Shown here: positions 14,524 through 28,400 of the stretch, one piece after another
How positions within the stretch are numbered: position 1 is the stretch's first letter
How the letters are laid out: each line of letters opens with the position of its first letter
NCBI GenBank assembly: GCA_963070105.1
Contig: OY718804.1
Location: 4,239,317 to 4,303,316, forward strand
Reading direction: 5' to 3'
DNA length: 64,000 nucleotides
From: Litomosoides sigmodontis
Lineage: Eukaryota; Nematoda; Chromadorea; Rhabditida; Onchocercidae
The notes under the pieces: model-generated
Databases searched by the model: none
What the model was told of the DNA's origin: nothing
Seen by the model: only the letters and a program-made list of their open reading frames with translations
Program-made: the position numbers and the translations under genes

Positions 14524-15423
14524 CTATATTGCTATAAAAAATGTACACGCAAGATATGGTCGATTTAATTAAAAAATGAAAAAGTTCAAGTAGTTGGAAT
14601 GTCAAGTGTCTGCATGAGTGAATGTGACCGAAGTGGATGGGAATAGAAGGGAAGAGGAAAAAACAAACTGATTTATCAGAAACACTAAAATAAACAAGAC
14701 TGAAATCAGCGGAGACTGAAATTGCAACTAAATAAAATTTGCTTTTCGACATAATAATAAACGGACCTTGCGCTTGCAAAACGGTAAACTTATTGAACTC
14801 GAACACACTCGTTCAGTTTTGTGGAAAGAATTTGACGAGAATTAAGCGCAAGAATCCGAAAATGATAAGATAATCGTCAACTGTAGGCATTGCAAATGTG
14901 ATTACTTTACTTTGATGTATCATTTCGTTAAGAATACATGAAAGTGATTGGACGTGCAACTCTTTTCACTGCTATTCTCTGAGGTAAGTATAAGTTCGAA
15001 ATCAAAATACGCATAATAATGATAATAACAATAAGATAAAACTTGTAGCTTCCAACAGGTTCACCTTACTAAATGATCTACAAAAAAAACACAGCATTTA
15101 ATTCATTTAATAAATTTCAATTCATAGTACGATAGGATAGATATATTTTGGAAACTAAATGACAAAACTGTCTTACACTTAGGAGGAATCAAGTAAGCTC
15201 CATCTATTTGGCATCTGTTTCACTTAGCCATTGAAAGACATGCATGCAGTAGTGAATTATCTTGCTTCACTTTCTGTAAATAGTACTGGTCTAGAAATTG
15301 AAAATAATTTCTCATTTTCAAAAGCTAATTTCAATTACATGCAAAAAGGATGATGTGTGTTGAAACCACGTGTGCTATAAATATGTTATTTTGGAAATTA
15401 GTTAAGTGAGAATGTCAGCTCAT
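14524..15423. other. no gene seen; 3' flank of the fozi-1-like gene
   Basis: This 0.9 kb is the downstream side of the minus-strand gene that ends at 15424. No exon-like frame was found. The 14501-14806 minus-strand frame is hydrophobic and unsupported. Confidence 0.5.
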
Positions 15424-18400
15424 TCAAACAGCCTTCGTCACTGGAATGCCGTGTAGGTGAACGTCGATCCACGCCCGTTGCAGCTGACGATAGAACGTGG
15501 CGATACTGGCAAAAAATGTTTCGGGAATTTCTGGGCCAATATCTTCGTCCACTAATTCGCCAAAGAAACGCATCGTCTTGCAGAGACCGATCTGCAACAT
15601 TACCGCCACGTTCACACTCACTTTGATGTAAGACTTATCAAGTAAAAAGAAGGATGAGAATGAGAACCTTGCATTCACGATAGCCATCCTTCACTTCCAT
15701 TACTTTATTTCTGATCATTTCTCTATATCCAGCAATCTGTCCCTTATCATCCAGACGACTTGCTTCTCGATCAAATCGCAAATAGTCTCGTTCGAGGCGC
15801 AGTACTGTTGCAGAAAGCTCTTGGAAGTTCACTGATCACAAAACCAAAAATGATTTTCAGGTTGAAAAAATATTAGTTTTAAAAGAATTTATGGTACTTT
15901 CTACCACCTAAATTAGTACGGTGATGACGTTTCAAATTCTTGTAGGCACACAAAATTTAAAAATTTCTCAGACATTTGCACATTTCAAGAATAAACTGTC
16001 CAACGGTTACAAAGTACGTCTAAAACGAAGAATCCAAGAGACAGTTAATTAACTGCAACAATGATTCGTTTAAAAGTTAAAGCCAGTCAACGATAAGTGA
16101 AAGTAAATGAATAACCTCGTGAAGCTCTCTCTAACGCCGGAAGAGTATCACGAAAAATACAAACTTCGGGAAATTCTGAAATCGTAGATGAAGCCACAAT
16201 ATTCAGTAGCGTTGTTTTTGGTGAGTTACACACTTCCGTTGCACAAATCTATAAAATTATTACGTCAAAATACCAACGTAAAATTAATATCCCGAAAAGA
16301 AAAAGATTATTTAAAAAATTTAACAAAACGATGGAGGAAGCGAAAAGACTGGTAGTGTTTACTTTTGTGAGATCCGATGCCCTGAAGCCTCGAATTGTTT
16401 TCGCTGTAAAATCTCCAATGAAAAAATTCATGAAGACAAGGACAACACGTAACAGGGCACGAAATCCACGATTTTTTTTCAGAATTTTCACAATGTTAGT
16501 GAGATCCTCGAAGCTCTAAAATGAGATGCTTAGAAGCTTAGCTTAGAAGCGAACTAATTAGATAGAACGAAACAGTCTGTTGACGCAATGAGATAGTTAG
16601 TAGGAGAGGAGTTGCACCGGAACTTTCATTCATAAATTTCATTTCCAATAATTTTACAACTACGTCCCCTAGTGTATAGTAAAATGAATACTAATATTTG
16701 GTTGCTGACTGTACATTAATCCTAAATTAAAAAAAAAAAAAGAGAAGGACTAACTTTCAAGATTTCCGTGACACGACTGTTCATGTGACCCATGAACGAC
16801 ATCGCATGTAACTTTTCTTCTATTCGATCAATTTTTGCAAGCTAAATGATCGATCCATGGTGATTACTTCAAAATGCTTCAGACGATAGCAAAGATGCTT
16901 GTATCAGGAAGGAGTAAATTTCGATAAAACTCTAACAAAAATAACTCTTCTCCTGACCTTTCACCACGTACAACTTCATCTACTGATAAACGTGTATTGT
17001 TTTCATACTAATTGGAACATTTTTTTTTTAATATCGAATTTTTCCGCAAACTGCAACCTCTAATAAAAACTGCTCATTTTCTCCAATGAGTGCGGCAGGG
17101 TCAACGCTTTCACAGACCAACAAATAGAATACATCCGTTGAAGTTGGCGCAATATTCGCAATCAAATCAACCTGCTCTATCGGTAATGTGTTCACATCCA
17201 AGCTGAATAAAAATAGGTTTTCGGATTTCATTGCATGTGCAGTGGGATGCATGTGGGTAGGGATGAATTTAGAGCTTTGTTTGAATCAAATCAGAACTGA
17301 TTCTCAACTTTTAAGCAACAGGCATCACTGCATCACACAGACAGGAAGAGATGATTAACAAGAAGTTCCATAGCACTGTAACGGAAGAACACGAATGTCA
17401 CGAAAAAATCGAAACGAAAATTGAATTCAACTACGTCTTACTTGTACAGTGCATCGCGAAGTTCTGTCAAATCGAGAGATAGCTGTTGCCTGACCTCTTC
17501 CACCCGTTTAAATTGCTCTTCCGTTAAAAAACATTTACCGTCTAGTTTATGTGGTTGTTGTGGAAATCTCTGAAATTGCAATATGTAAGTTAAAACACAC
17601 ACACACAGACACACAGACGCGAATGCACGAACACGCACGCATAAGAATGATGATAGCGGATGGACAACTTACATGAAGTACTTCACTTAATCGAAAACTT
17701 TCAAAAATAGTTCCTTTAAGTTGATCATTAGCAAGTATCGACCAATTAACACTTTTCGGAAGATATCTGAAGAAAGGTTATTTAGTTCTGAATCAGTTTA
17801 GAAACAAAAATCTAAATGCTGCTGAAAATTTTAGCCAGTCGTATCAGTGACCTACCGCGGAGAAATATGATCAATATGTCCCAGTGGTTGCTCTTCCTCA
17901 TCAAAATCATGAACACTTGAATCATTTGATTCTGTCTCTGCAACTTCACGAAATTTAATAATTAAAAATTTTAAACTTTGAGAGCATCAATGTTCCCTAA
18001 TAGTTTCTAACTAATGTGGTACTGTGAGCTGACACACACCGAGGAATTATCTAATTTCATTAGTGGAAGAAGTACTGAGCAATAGATTTGAAATGCACCC
18101 AATTCCGCATCATGATTGACGTGTTCTGACGAACTTGGTGAGCTATCATTAGCAATTGTTTCACTTTGATCAGTGCCATTCTGATAGCTGACCGATGGCT
18201 CATACTTGCTTGCTTCACCGTTCGCTCTTACTTGACCGTGACGGTAGTAGTTAGTTGCATTAGTATAACTGCTAGTCTTCTTGTAAGCATCTTCAATGCT
18301 GTGATGCGGCGGTACGTTGCTATTGATAGATGAATCCTCCTGAAATTAAATTACCCAGCATTCTTCCTGCAACAACACATCGTCCTCAAAAGTTCATAAC

Positions 18401-20781
18401 TATACGCACTTATATATTTAATAATATCGCCTTTCGAACATCCTCTCTCTCTCTCCCTCTCTCTCTCTCTCTCTTAACATTAAAGAAGTGACCGGCGGAG
18501 AAAGGCAGAAAGCCAATGATAAACAAACAGCCGCATTGAGAAACAAAAATCTCTTGCTCAAGGAGAAACCGCAAGAGGAGGCGAATGGGCAAATTACTCT
18601 CCTCACTACGGTAGTCTTAATCACTCGATCACGAACTAGATCAAGAACTTTACTGAAACAGATCAAAAAATGAAACTATGATCGGGTGAGGGGGGAAACC
18701 ATTGCTCCCGCTCCTGTTCAAAAATAAGATTGAGTTAGAATTGAGGTGAATTATTGAAGAATTATTTTCCAATTAACTTAACTGAATATCAGCAATTAAA
18801 AGTTACACTTAAAATATTATTCAAATAGTATGAATGAAGAAAATTGATCTTTTGCTAATGAAATATTTAGAAAATATTGAACTTTGTCTGATACAGTATG
18901 CTGTGCATACCTCGCTTGGTGAACTCTGACCTGAAGCATCGACCGGTATTTGAGTAGCAGTGACTTTCGATTCGCTGCAAACAATGATATTGTTTGTGCA
19001 AGAAATGAGGAATGTGCAAGCTGACTCATAGAGTGCTACAACATTCTACAGATAAGACTTACTTCCCACAGTTGTTTTCACTCTTCACTCGCTTACTGCT
19101 AACTTCATGGGTTGTTTCCTGTATCAGATGTTTGATACCTTTACGCCGATAACTATGTGTGTGCCGCGCCTACAACGTGCAACTGTACTGTACCACTCAC
19201 GCTCGCCTTTTCAGGTTTACAAAGTGAAATGATCGTTGAAGTAAATGCATTTCCAACTTCCTGGCAAAACTAAAATCTTCAAAATGGATTCTACTAACTG
19301 ATGCTGTAGAGCTAGTGCTATTCCGTCTTGAGTTGTTGTTGGATTCTGTATTAACGGTTGAGGAGGAAGAAGCAGTTGATGGTCGGATATTACTGTGCAC
19401 CGGACGGCCACGACCACGCACAGTCGGGAAACATCGTTTCATCAATTGTTCCACTTCATCCGCATATTCTTCCATATGACTAATTGGTTCCTCCTGGAAA
19501 GAAATAGGTACAAAATAATTCGCCGCTTACTAACAATATATTTTGTAAAAATGACGTCATAGCTGTAGAAATATTTTTGATAAGACAAAATAAACATTAA
19601 CACTAAAAGATTTCCTTTTTTCACCAAACAATCTATTCCTAACCTTGTCTCTTCCACATTTAACTTTTAATTTTTTGAAAGTAACAAAAAGTTAAGACAA
19701 TTACACGTCAATATATTCCGAATACATCGCATAACAGCAATTTCATTAAAAATTTTTTTCATTCTGACAGCAATTTAATTAAATTCTAATTTAATTGTGC
19801 AAAGTGCGTAAATTAAATTGAAAAAAAAATAAATTAATGCATAAATTACAAAGTCCACTATTTCACACGATCATTTCAATTTTGATAGTTAAAAAAAAAA
19901 ATGATTCCTAACAATTTTGTAATGGCGAAGTAAAAGAATGCTAAAAAAGTGCAAAATGGAGCCGATTGCAAAGTTGCAAAATAAAATTGATTGCCAGTGG
20001 AAGTGTTAGGAAAGTGAAACGGAAATTCACAGTTAATCCATGCACTGTTGACATGTGACTTTTCACGTTGTTCTTGGAATAGCTCGAGCTAAATTTGCAT
20101 TGTGGACAGATAAACATCGGTTGTGCCACGTGATGCTGCCTTATATGACAGGGCAGTTTCGAGCTGTGCACCTCACGCAGACACAATTCACACCACTGAA
20201 AACTGCAGGGATAGCTCTGAAAATACTTTACGGCATTACGGACCATATGGAGAGCACAACAAACACTGTCTCTTCCACAAACTCTAAAATTAACTAAATG
20301 CTAGAGGACAGGTCTGCTCTGCACGCTATATAGCCCTCTCATATTTGCCGATAACAACTAAAACGGAACTTTGAAAGGTTAGAAATAAGTTAACATTTAA
20401 AAAAATACTTGCGTTTTAAAGTAAATTTGAGTTAGAAAAAATGTGAGAGCAACTGATCAACTACCATTACTATTATTATAAGTGGAAAATTTGACAGAAA
20501 ACTATTCAGAAATGAAAGTTATCATTCTAAATTCATTCAACAGTTTCTCCTCGTCTCTTGCAAATAAGAAATGCCAAATTTCACCTCCTAATTATCTATA
20601 ATTAGCTATTCCATCAGAGAGCGGTAAATACAACCAAATGTTTCAAGTCCAAAAAAACTTCACGTACACGTTTTTTTTCTTTTGAAGGACGCTGTTGTCG
20701 TTGCTGATGCTGTCGAGTGTTTGCTTCCAAAGTTCGCTGCTTGAGGTATTCAGTGGGAAGAGACGACCGTTGTTGTTGTTG

Positions 20782-20813
<32 letters not shown>

Positions 20814-21198
20814 GGTGGTGACGGTTCTGTTGCGATTCCGTTAGCAAATTAAGATTGAGAAGGTTGTACAGATTCATGCTACCGTACATCATCGATACAT
20901 CCGGTAGAGGTAATCCGAACGCAGCAGCGACGGAAGCACCTGCTGTTGCAGTATCGGTAGCTTGCGGTAGTCCGCTGGTACCTGCACCTGTTGTTGCTAA
21001 TAGATTTTGCGTGAGACAGCGGAAAAATTCAGCATTAAAACCAGTATGACTTGTTGCTGTTGTTGGTGGTGCTGTTGAAACAGTACCGCCAGCATCAGCT
21101 GATGTATCTAGCTGCTGTTGTAGCGACATTTGCGCATGTTGCTGTAAAGGTAATGATAACGACGATAGTTTTCGTCCTGTTCCATCATTTGCCGGCAT
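15424..21198 (-). CDS. fozi-1: FOZI-1-like zinc-finger and formin-homology (FH2) protein
   Basis: C. elegans FOZI-1 is a nuclear regulator with C2H2 fingers and an FH2 domain, acting in ASE neuron and mesoderm fates (family knowledge). Exons: 21198-20668, 20216-20031, 19493-19201, 19095-19063, 18974-18911, 18339-18099, 17937-17856, 17766-17673, 17569-17442, 17202-17052, 16841-16755, 16515-16363, 16248-16116, 15831-15668, 15591-15424. All phases agree and sum to 836 codons with stop. The N-terminus is Gln/Ala-rich with a His7-Gln10 tract. Two finger-like C2H2 units follow: CELCLREVH and CPQCKF with HMSTVH. Then come an RGRGRP basic motif, a Ser-rich acidic linker and FH2: VNWSILANDQLKGTIFESF, VNTLPIEQVDLI, EQFLLEVA, RIEEKLHAMSF, FRALLRVVLVFMNFF, TTLLNIVASSTISEFPE, FFGELVDED. 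No proline-rich FH1 is present. The formin GN-x-MN element reads MNFFIG, so actin nucleation is doubtful. An alternative fourth-exon acceptor at 19169 breaks the frame. Confidence 0.88.
20770..20820 (-). repeat. polyQ-polyH coding repeat in the fozi-1-like gene
   Basis: A run of TTG triplets followed by TGG/GTG triplets on the plus strand encodes about seven His then ten Gln on the minus strand, about 130 residues from the start codon. The Gln run is made of pure CAA codons, so length change by slippage is likely. It precedes the basic KEKKR segment and the zinc fingers. Confidence 0.95.
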
Positions 21199-24100
21199 TT
21201 TATAATTATCAGTTCAGGAGGAATTGCAGTAACAATAATTGTAATTAGCAATAATAACTAGTGAAATAGCTCAAATCCGAAAGCATTGGCAAATAAAAAA
21301 CTTTTTCCTGTGGCTATTCGATAATCACTATCGCTGATAACAATCTGTAATAAAATTATTAATTAATTTCAAAAATAATCGTTTCTTTTACGAATTAATT
21401 ATAACAGACGAATTTTAAAATGAAAACAAGCACAACGTGTACGAATGTTGTAAATGATAATGAAAAAAATGATATGATAGTTTGATACCATTTTTAAAAC
21501 AACAGCTCACGTAACCGCTAAGTTAACGTTTTGTTCATATTGAAGTGTTCACATAGGTAGTAATGAGCTTTGTACGCAGATGTAAATGAGGTGAAATATG
21601 AAGTGAAATGTAATATGGCAAAATATTAACAGTAATATTAAGTTTGCATGTTTCCTTTTACACCTAAAATTTTCTTTCTTTGTGCCTTCACAGGTGGTAG
21701 TGGAAGCGATTAAAGTTATTGCAAATTGTAAATGAATTGTGCAATTATTAACACGGACAAACTCTCGGAAGAGAGGCTTACTGGACATTTACGATGACAT
21801 CTTTTCCATCTGCCTATCAATTCGATCTTGAATAGTTGCCGTCTGATGCTTAATTTAATCACAAATCTTGGACACTTAAGTTATCCATAATTTCCAAACC
21901 AAATCAGCCTATCCAATCCATATGATAAGTACCGAAAAAAAAAAGGGAAACAACAAAAATGATGGATGAGATGAAAAGTATGAGTGTCGTAGGAATAAAC
22001 AATTTGATGACAAATAAGATCAATCATTTCATTTGAGTTTCTTTTCATAGCTTCAAAGAAATAGGAGAAAAAAGGGAAGGAAAGAGGAAAGTAGCAATGC
22101 TAACAATTTGCTACTATCACTACCACACTGCTGCACTATCACCCTATCATCTCGCTATCATCCAAAAAAAATGAAAAATTTAGTAAGAGATGATTGCAAT
22201 ATCAATAAACGTTAATTAATACACACAACACAGACAAAAGCTATTTTAGCAACTGTTTGCGAGTTGCACGTGACGCCGATGACAAAACGTTTACATCATT
22301 TACCATTCCTTTCCATTTCCTTCTCTCCCTCTCTCCCTCTCTCTCTCTCTCTCCCATATGCTACTACCCCTTTTATTATTATCATCTATTTCTTCAGTAA
22401 TTTCAAGCTGATAAGAAGGAAAGTATTATTGGAGAACTTGACAGACAGAATTGTTTCAAAAACAAAATTGTACTCAAAGGTAAATAATAACAATAATGGC
22501 AATCACACATTATCTAACCTGAAAACTGTTACCCACTTTTTTTTGGCTGCATAGTTCAGTGAAGTGACCTGAAATGGACTTGGAGGAGCCAGGAATGAAC
22601 CGTCAACTTGGCTTCTTTCGCTTCCACATTTTCCGCAAATGAGAGAAATTTGGGAAGGAAATTTTGAAAAAAAAAAGACTGTTTGATATGAATTTTTTGC
22701 ACATTTGAAGAATGGACTTACGTGAGAGTTGTGCAATGCGAAACAAATGAAATAACTTCGTAATTTCATTTCTTTGCAAAACTTCCACTTACACTAAAAG
22801 AAATTCTTTTTTGTTCCAACAAAATCGCAGGCAAAAGAAAAAGAGGAAGAGGTCAGTTAAAACGTCTAAAATCTCTCGGCGTATTTGTAATACTAAAAAT
22901 ATGACCGTTTGGAACAGAGCACTTTTTTTTGCGCTTTTTGCGCTATTCAACATTTCTCTTCCATAGATGGCTTACCCAAATGATTATTACTACTGCTACT
23001 TTTTTCCCTTTCCTCTCAAACAAAACATTTTGAAAGAAAAGAATATGAAAACAGCTGAAGGAAAGAGAGAGAGAGAGAAAGAGAGAGCGAGGAAGAAGGG
23101 AAAAAAGGACGGAATAAGTAGGAGTTATTGTTACGACATTTATGCAAATAAACAAATGCGCACGCATAAATAACACCTGCTTTTAAGATATCTTTTATTT
23201 ATCGAACAGCTAGCAGTAGCAGTAGCGGTAGTAAGTGGTAAGTAAGTAGTAGTTGGCGGTAATGCTAACACTGAGGAAGAGACTGAGGTAACAAAGCTCA
23301 CTCGTTCATTCCACCTCCAAGGAAGGAAGAAGAGCGCAGTTGCTGAAAGATTACGTTTATTTTTCCATATTTTACAATAAGCAATTCAAATTGGGCAAGT
23401 TTAGTTATTCAAGTAAAATTCACCTTACCTCACATAACCTGCGGTATTTCTGGAAAGGAAGGGAAGCTCACGACCTATCAGTCGGAAAATGTGAAGAATT
23501 GAAAGTGCGAAAGAGAGAATGAGAAGAAAGGTTACAAAAATACAGAAATTTGTGAAATAACAAAAGGAAATGAGAGGGAGCTATTTTGGAAGATATTTGC
23601 GCAAAGAGCGCACAAATAAAATGAAACTAAAATGCGAAAGGCTATTATCTCTTCTGTTTTGATGCTATTAGCGCATAAATATTTCATTTTCCGAAACTCG
23701 TAAATGTCCCATTCGTTTTTGGAAGAGATTTTCAAATTTCTTACTGTGTGTCTGTCTTTGTCTGTGTCTCTCTGCGTGTGTGTGTGTGTGTGTGGAGTTG
23801 ATGCTTCCTCAATGAAGAAGAAATAACATTCATATCCGCTCGTATCATTTCGGAAGTAAACATAACTTTGAAGTTTCCATTTGAAAAAGAAAAAAAAAGG
23901 AAGCAACTATTTAAAAAGTTATTAAAGTTACCTTACCTATTGTTACGTGTGATTGTTAGGATAAGCACAAGTTCACCTTTGCTTATAGGTAATATTAGAT
24001 AGCCTCACATCCGAAGGCTGTAGACAGCTGTCGTATTCTTGGCTAATATGAGAAAACCGGAATGTCAGGAAAAGCAATGGTACTATTTGGAGTATCTAAT

Positions 24101-24325
24101 GAGGAAACAAAGCACAGTGCCTAAGTGTATCAGTGAGTCAGACAATATCATACTGTTAGAAATATTTTAAAAAAAACCGGCTTCTTATTCCTTAAGCGCG
24201 TTCCGTTCGTTCGTCTGTCTGTCCGCCTTTTGCTCCCAAAACCTCTTACCTACGTTGCAGTACTCACCGCTGCGTCATTCCCGCCCGTCCTCCTCCTCCT
24301 CCTCCTGCATTTGAGGTGAGGTGTG

Positions 24326-24488
<163 letters not shown>

Positions 24489-24949
24489 CATTGGTGGTCG
24501 CTAGTGGTCGCAATGCCGATGTTGATAGTGGCGATGAGGATGACAGTGAGTGGACTGAGTGGACCAAAATATGAATTCCTTCGTTTTAGCTGCAAAATAA
24601 ACTAAACTAACTTTTCAATAGCTCAAAGCTATTACCACTACTATTGCTATGACATAAGCAATCATCAATTAACGTCAAAGTATTTATTTACTCACTTAAA
24701 AATCCTTTCGACAAATAATCCATTCAAATATAACTGTGTTTTTTTCCGCTCCCAACGATAATGTGGAAATTTTCAAAATTTTAAAAATAAAGAGTAAATA
24801 GAAGTGGAAATTTTAGCAAAATCTTTTGCTATTAGTCAAGGAAGAGAAAATGAAAATGAATGCTTCCTAGACAATAACCTTTGTATAGCATTACATTTTA
24901 CCATCCACCTCACTGATAATTTATTGAGTAAATTAAACGTAAGCAGAGA

Positions 24950-25105
24950 TGTGATAGCAATTAAACGCACGTGGAAATGTGATAGTAATTAAACGCGCGT
25001 GGAAATGTGATAGTAATTAAAAGCACGTGGAAATGTGATAGTAATTAAACGCACGTGGAAATGTGATAGTAATTAAACGCACGTGGAAATGTGATAGTAA
25101 TTAAT
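24950..25105. repeat. 28-bp minisatellite, five copies with CACGTG
   Basis: The unit reads approximately TAATTAAACGCACGTGG followed by AAATGTGATAG. Successive cores fall near 24967, 24995, 25023, 25051 and 25079, a 28-bp period. Four copies carry the palindromic E-box CACGTG and one carries CGCGTG. The ends are the partial flanks GTGATAGCAATTAAAC and GTGATAGTAATTAATCG. This is directly visible; any binding role is inference. Confidence 0.93.
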
Positions 25106-25417
25106 CGATGAAAACATCAATTGTCGCGGCGAAGAGTGCTGTGACAGTGGAAGAGATATGAAGAATTTAGCACCAAAACAAAAAAAAGTAGCGGGAAATT
25201 GTAAGCGTAAAAATGTGGAGGGCAAACTGACATGGATGGACGAAGGAAGACGCCTGCCGCTACTCGCACCTTAATTGTAAACGAAAGCTTATAGAGCGGA
25301 AAGAGGACGTTGATGAGGCGGAGAATTGAAGGCGCAAAGGGGAAGACGAAAAGACGTAGTATAGCATAAATTACTTTTATAAAATAATGTATAAATAAGA
25401 TATGATGTGGGAGAAAA

Positions 25418-25456
<39 letters not shown>

Positions 25457-28400
25457 TATAGGTCATGAAGCACAATAAACACGAAACTTGTTATGTGTAA
25501 ATCATTTTGCATTCATTCATCCAACAGAATTTCCTACCACTCTCTTTCGGTTTTCATTTTCTTGCAGCTAATCGATGGGAAAGTGATAGATCGATGAAAC
25601 ACTCCTAAAAAGCTAAAGCCATCATATCAGTCGCTCGCCCTCTCCTCTTCCAACTGCTGCTACTGCACCGAACCGAACTGATCGGATTTGGTGAAGTGAA
25701 GAAGTGACGTTGCGACCAGATGGTTGTAACCTTTCGCTTCGCCTCGACGAGGAAAATCGTTCATTCCCATCGGTCGAACTCATTCACATCGCTTCAACTC
25801 AATTCACAAAATTTTAATTTTCTCCTACGCTTTCACTCCTTTTACATGTGTGTGTGTGTGTGGTGGGGGGGGGGGGGTGTGATATGAATTATGGAGGAAG
25901 TAAGGGAGTGAAATAACTGTGGAGCACTGAATGAGGCGGCAGGAAAGGAAGGGAGTGGAAGAGGCGGCATTGGTGCGGTAGATGTTGTTGTATTGTTAAG
26001 GTTTGGGTGTGAAAGTTTTCTTCCACATGGAAAAAAGGAAATGTCCGTCCGTGAAACGTAGAGCGTGGGCGGAGAAGAAAGGAGAAAGAAGAAATTGGTT
26101 AAACAATGGAATGAGTAAAGTGTTGAGCGGTTGGTCAGATTTCATTAGTTGGCGCAAAAGAGCACTTTTCAGCTTCTTCTGACACATTAAGGTAGGCGCA
26201 GAGGAGCACTGGAGGGGAATGAGGAGGAGGATGGAGGGAGGAGGAGGAGGAAAGTACGCTGGCATCTTCATTTCCCCTAATCTGGTGAAATAGGGGTACG
26301 GCGAGGAATTTTTGTATTTCTCTTTTCTGCTCATTTAATAATGATAAACACAACTCATTTCTTCTCTTCGACATAAAGCAAAAATGGAGTTGAGAGAGGA
26401 GGGAGGGAGGGAGGGAGAGAGAGAAAGAGAGAGAGGAAGGGAGAAGATATATCGTCAAAGTTGCCATATCTTTTAAATTTAATTTTATACAGAATCATTG
26501 TATCTTCAATGAATTCGTACCGTCCAGAGACTCGATTCGAATGGATGGAATAAAATCCTCTCTCTCTCATTCCTCCTCCTCCTCCTCCTGCTCTCTGAAT
26601 GATGCCGAGCCGATCGAGAAGGAAAGTAGTAATCGGATAATCATGACAAGCACCTATCAATGTGCAACAGTTTGACAGCTTAAAAAACAGTTACAGTAAC
26701 TTCCATTCACTTCACACCGCTTGCTTCCCTATTTCTTGCGCTTTCATCCGCTTGTTTCACCGCTTTTGTACTTATCACTTCAAGCTTTATCGGATCACAT
26801 CACTTTCAGTACAGTCTTAGCATTACTGTAACGTCTAGAAATATGTCTCAAGTTAGTGCTTTCATCCCTTTATGATTGCTGTACAAACGAAAAAGGTTAG
26901 GAGAAACAGTAACAAAGAAATGTTAGGAGTGGCCTGGTTTGGCCTTGCGCACAGTACCTAAAATTCACTGTAAAGAAAAAAAATGTTGAAAAGGAACGGA
27001 AAAGAATGATGGTTGAATTAAAGTACAGAATTTTTTTCACTTAGATTAGTAATAAGTTCGATTGCGAATTTCTTATTTTAGTTTCTGTTGTTCACAGTCA
27101 GTCGTGACCAGTCCAATCATCCGACTAAAAAGCGATAAAGAGAAGAGGGGGAGGGAAAGGACGTGAGAGAGAGAGAGAGAAAGAAAGAGAGAGGAAAAAT
27201 CTCTTATTATCGAAAGTATTTTAGTTTTGTTAAATTTCAAGCATTCTCAACAAAAATAAACTGGTATTAGCTTGTTGAAGAACTTGTCTTTCTTTCATTC
27301 CAGTAGAATGGCACATTTAGTCTTTTCCTTTTTTGTCCTCCAAAATTTACCGCCTTCAATTTCCAGAAATTGTCCAATCGACAGAGAATGACAAATATTT
27401 TCCGGACTGATACAGTTTCAATTTTCGGCTATCTATACGTAGTTGTAAATTTGCATAATACTATCGCATAATATTTTTTTGTCATACAAACTCTCAAATA
27501 GTTCTAATGATATTGAAAGCTATGATAATTAGAGAGATGAAGCGGCGGTAATGTCGCACATATATACAGGTATGAGTAAATAATGGCCATTAGCAATATG
27601 GTTTGATAGTAGCAGTTGACAAACAATGACTGCTGTTGGATCGTGCATTTGCTAAAAGTCATTTATGCAAACGAAAGCTTTCGCCAGTTAAAAAAAAAAA
27701 AAAGATTTGAATTTTTTTTCTTATTTAATTCGAAGAAAAAAAAGGCAACAAGTAGAGAGAAGAATTCGGTCTAACAAATAAATAAACCACATGTATATTT
27801 GGGAGAGGTGGGGGGGGGGGGGGGGGAGGCACACGGGGGAAGTGATGGAGGAAGGATGGGAAAAACAAATCGGACAATACAAACGAACACGCATACATAC
27901 ACGCACGCACACGCACGCATACACACACACACCCACACATATATATACACTTAGAGAGTGGGTTCGTTCAATTTTTACCCATTTCTACATTTCACAGGAA
28001 CTTTTGACCTGAATTTTTAGCTTGAAAGAATTTTTGCTTCAGCAATTGGAAGAGGGAAAATGATCGATCGATCGATGGGATGAAAGAGAAGCGAGGTGAT
28101 CATCGGATGGATGAAAGGTGCACACTCAGTTGTGGAAAATTTGTGCTTTCAGTGGGAAGTCCTAAAGTGGGATAATTCGGTAGATCATCGGCTACTCTGA
28201 CATTCCCACAACTCAGTTGGAATTTCAAAAAATATTTTTTTTTAAAAAGAAATCTTGAAGATGATAAGACTGCTGCTGAGAAGCTATCATCGTTTGCTCT
28301 CACGCATCACTTCGATCATCGATGAGGGAATTGAATTGTGGTTGCACGGAAGGAGCGTGACAAACAGGTAACACTTTTTTTTAAGTAATCGTAAATGAGA

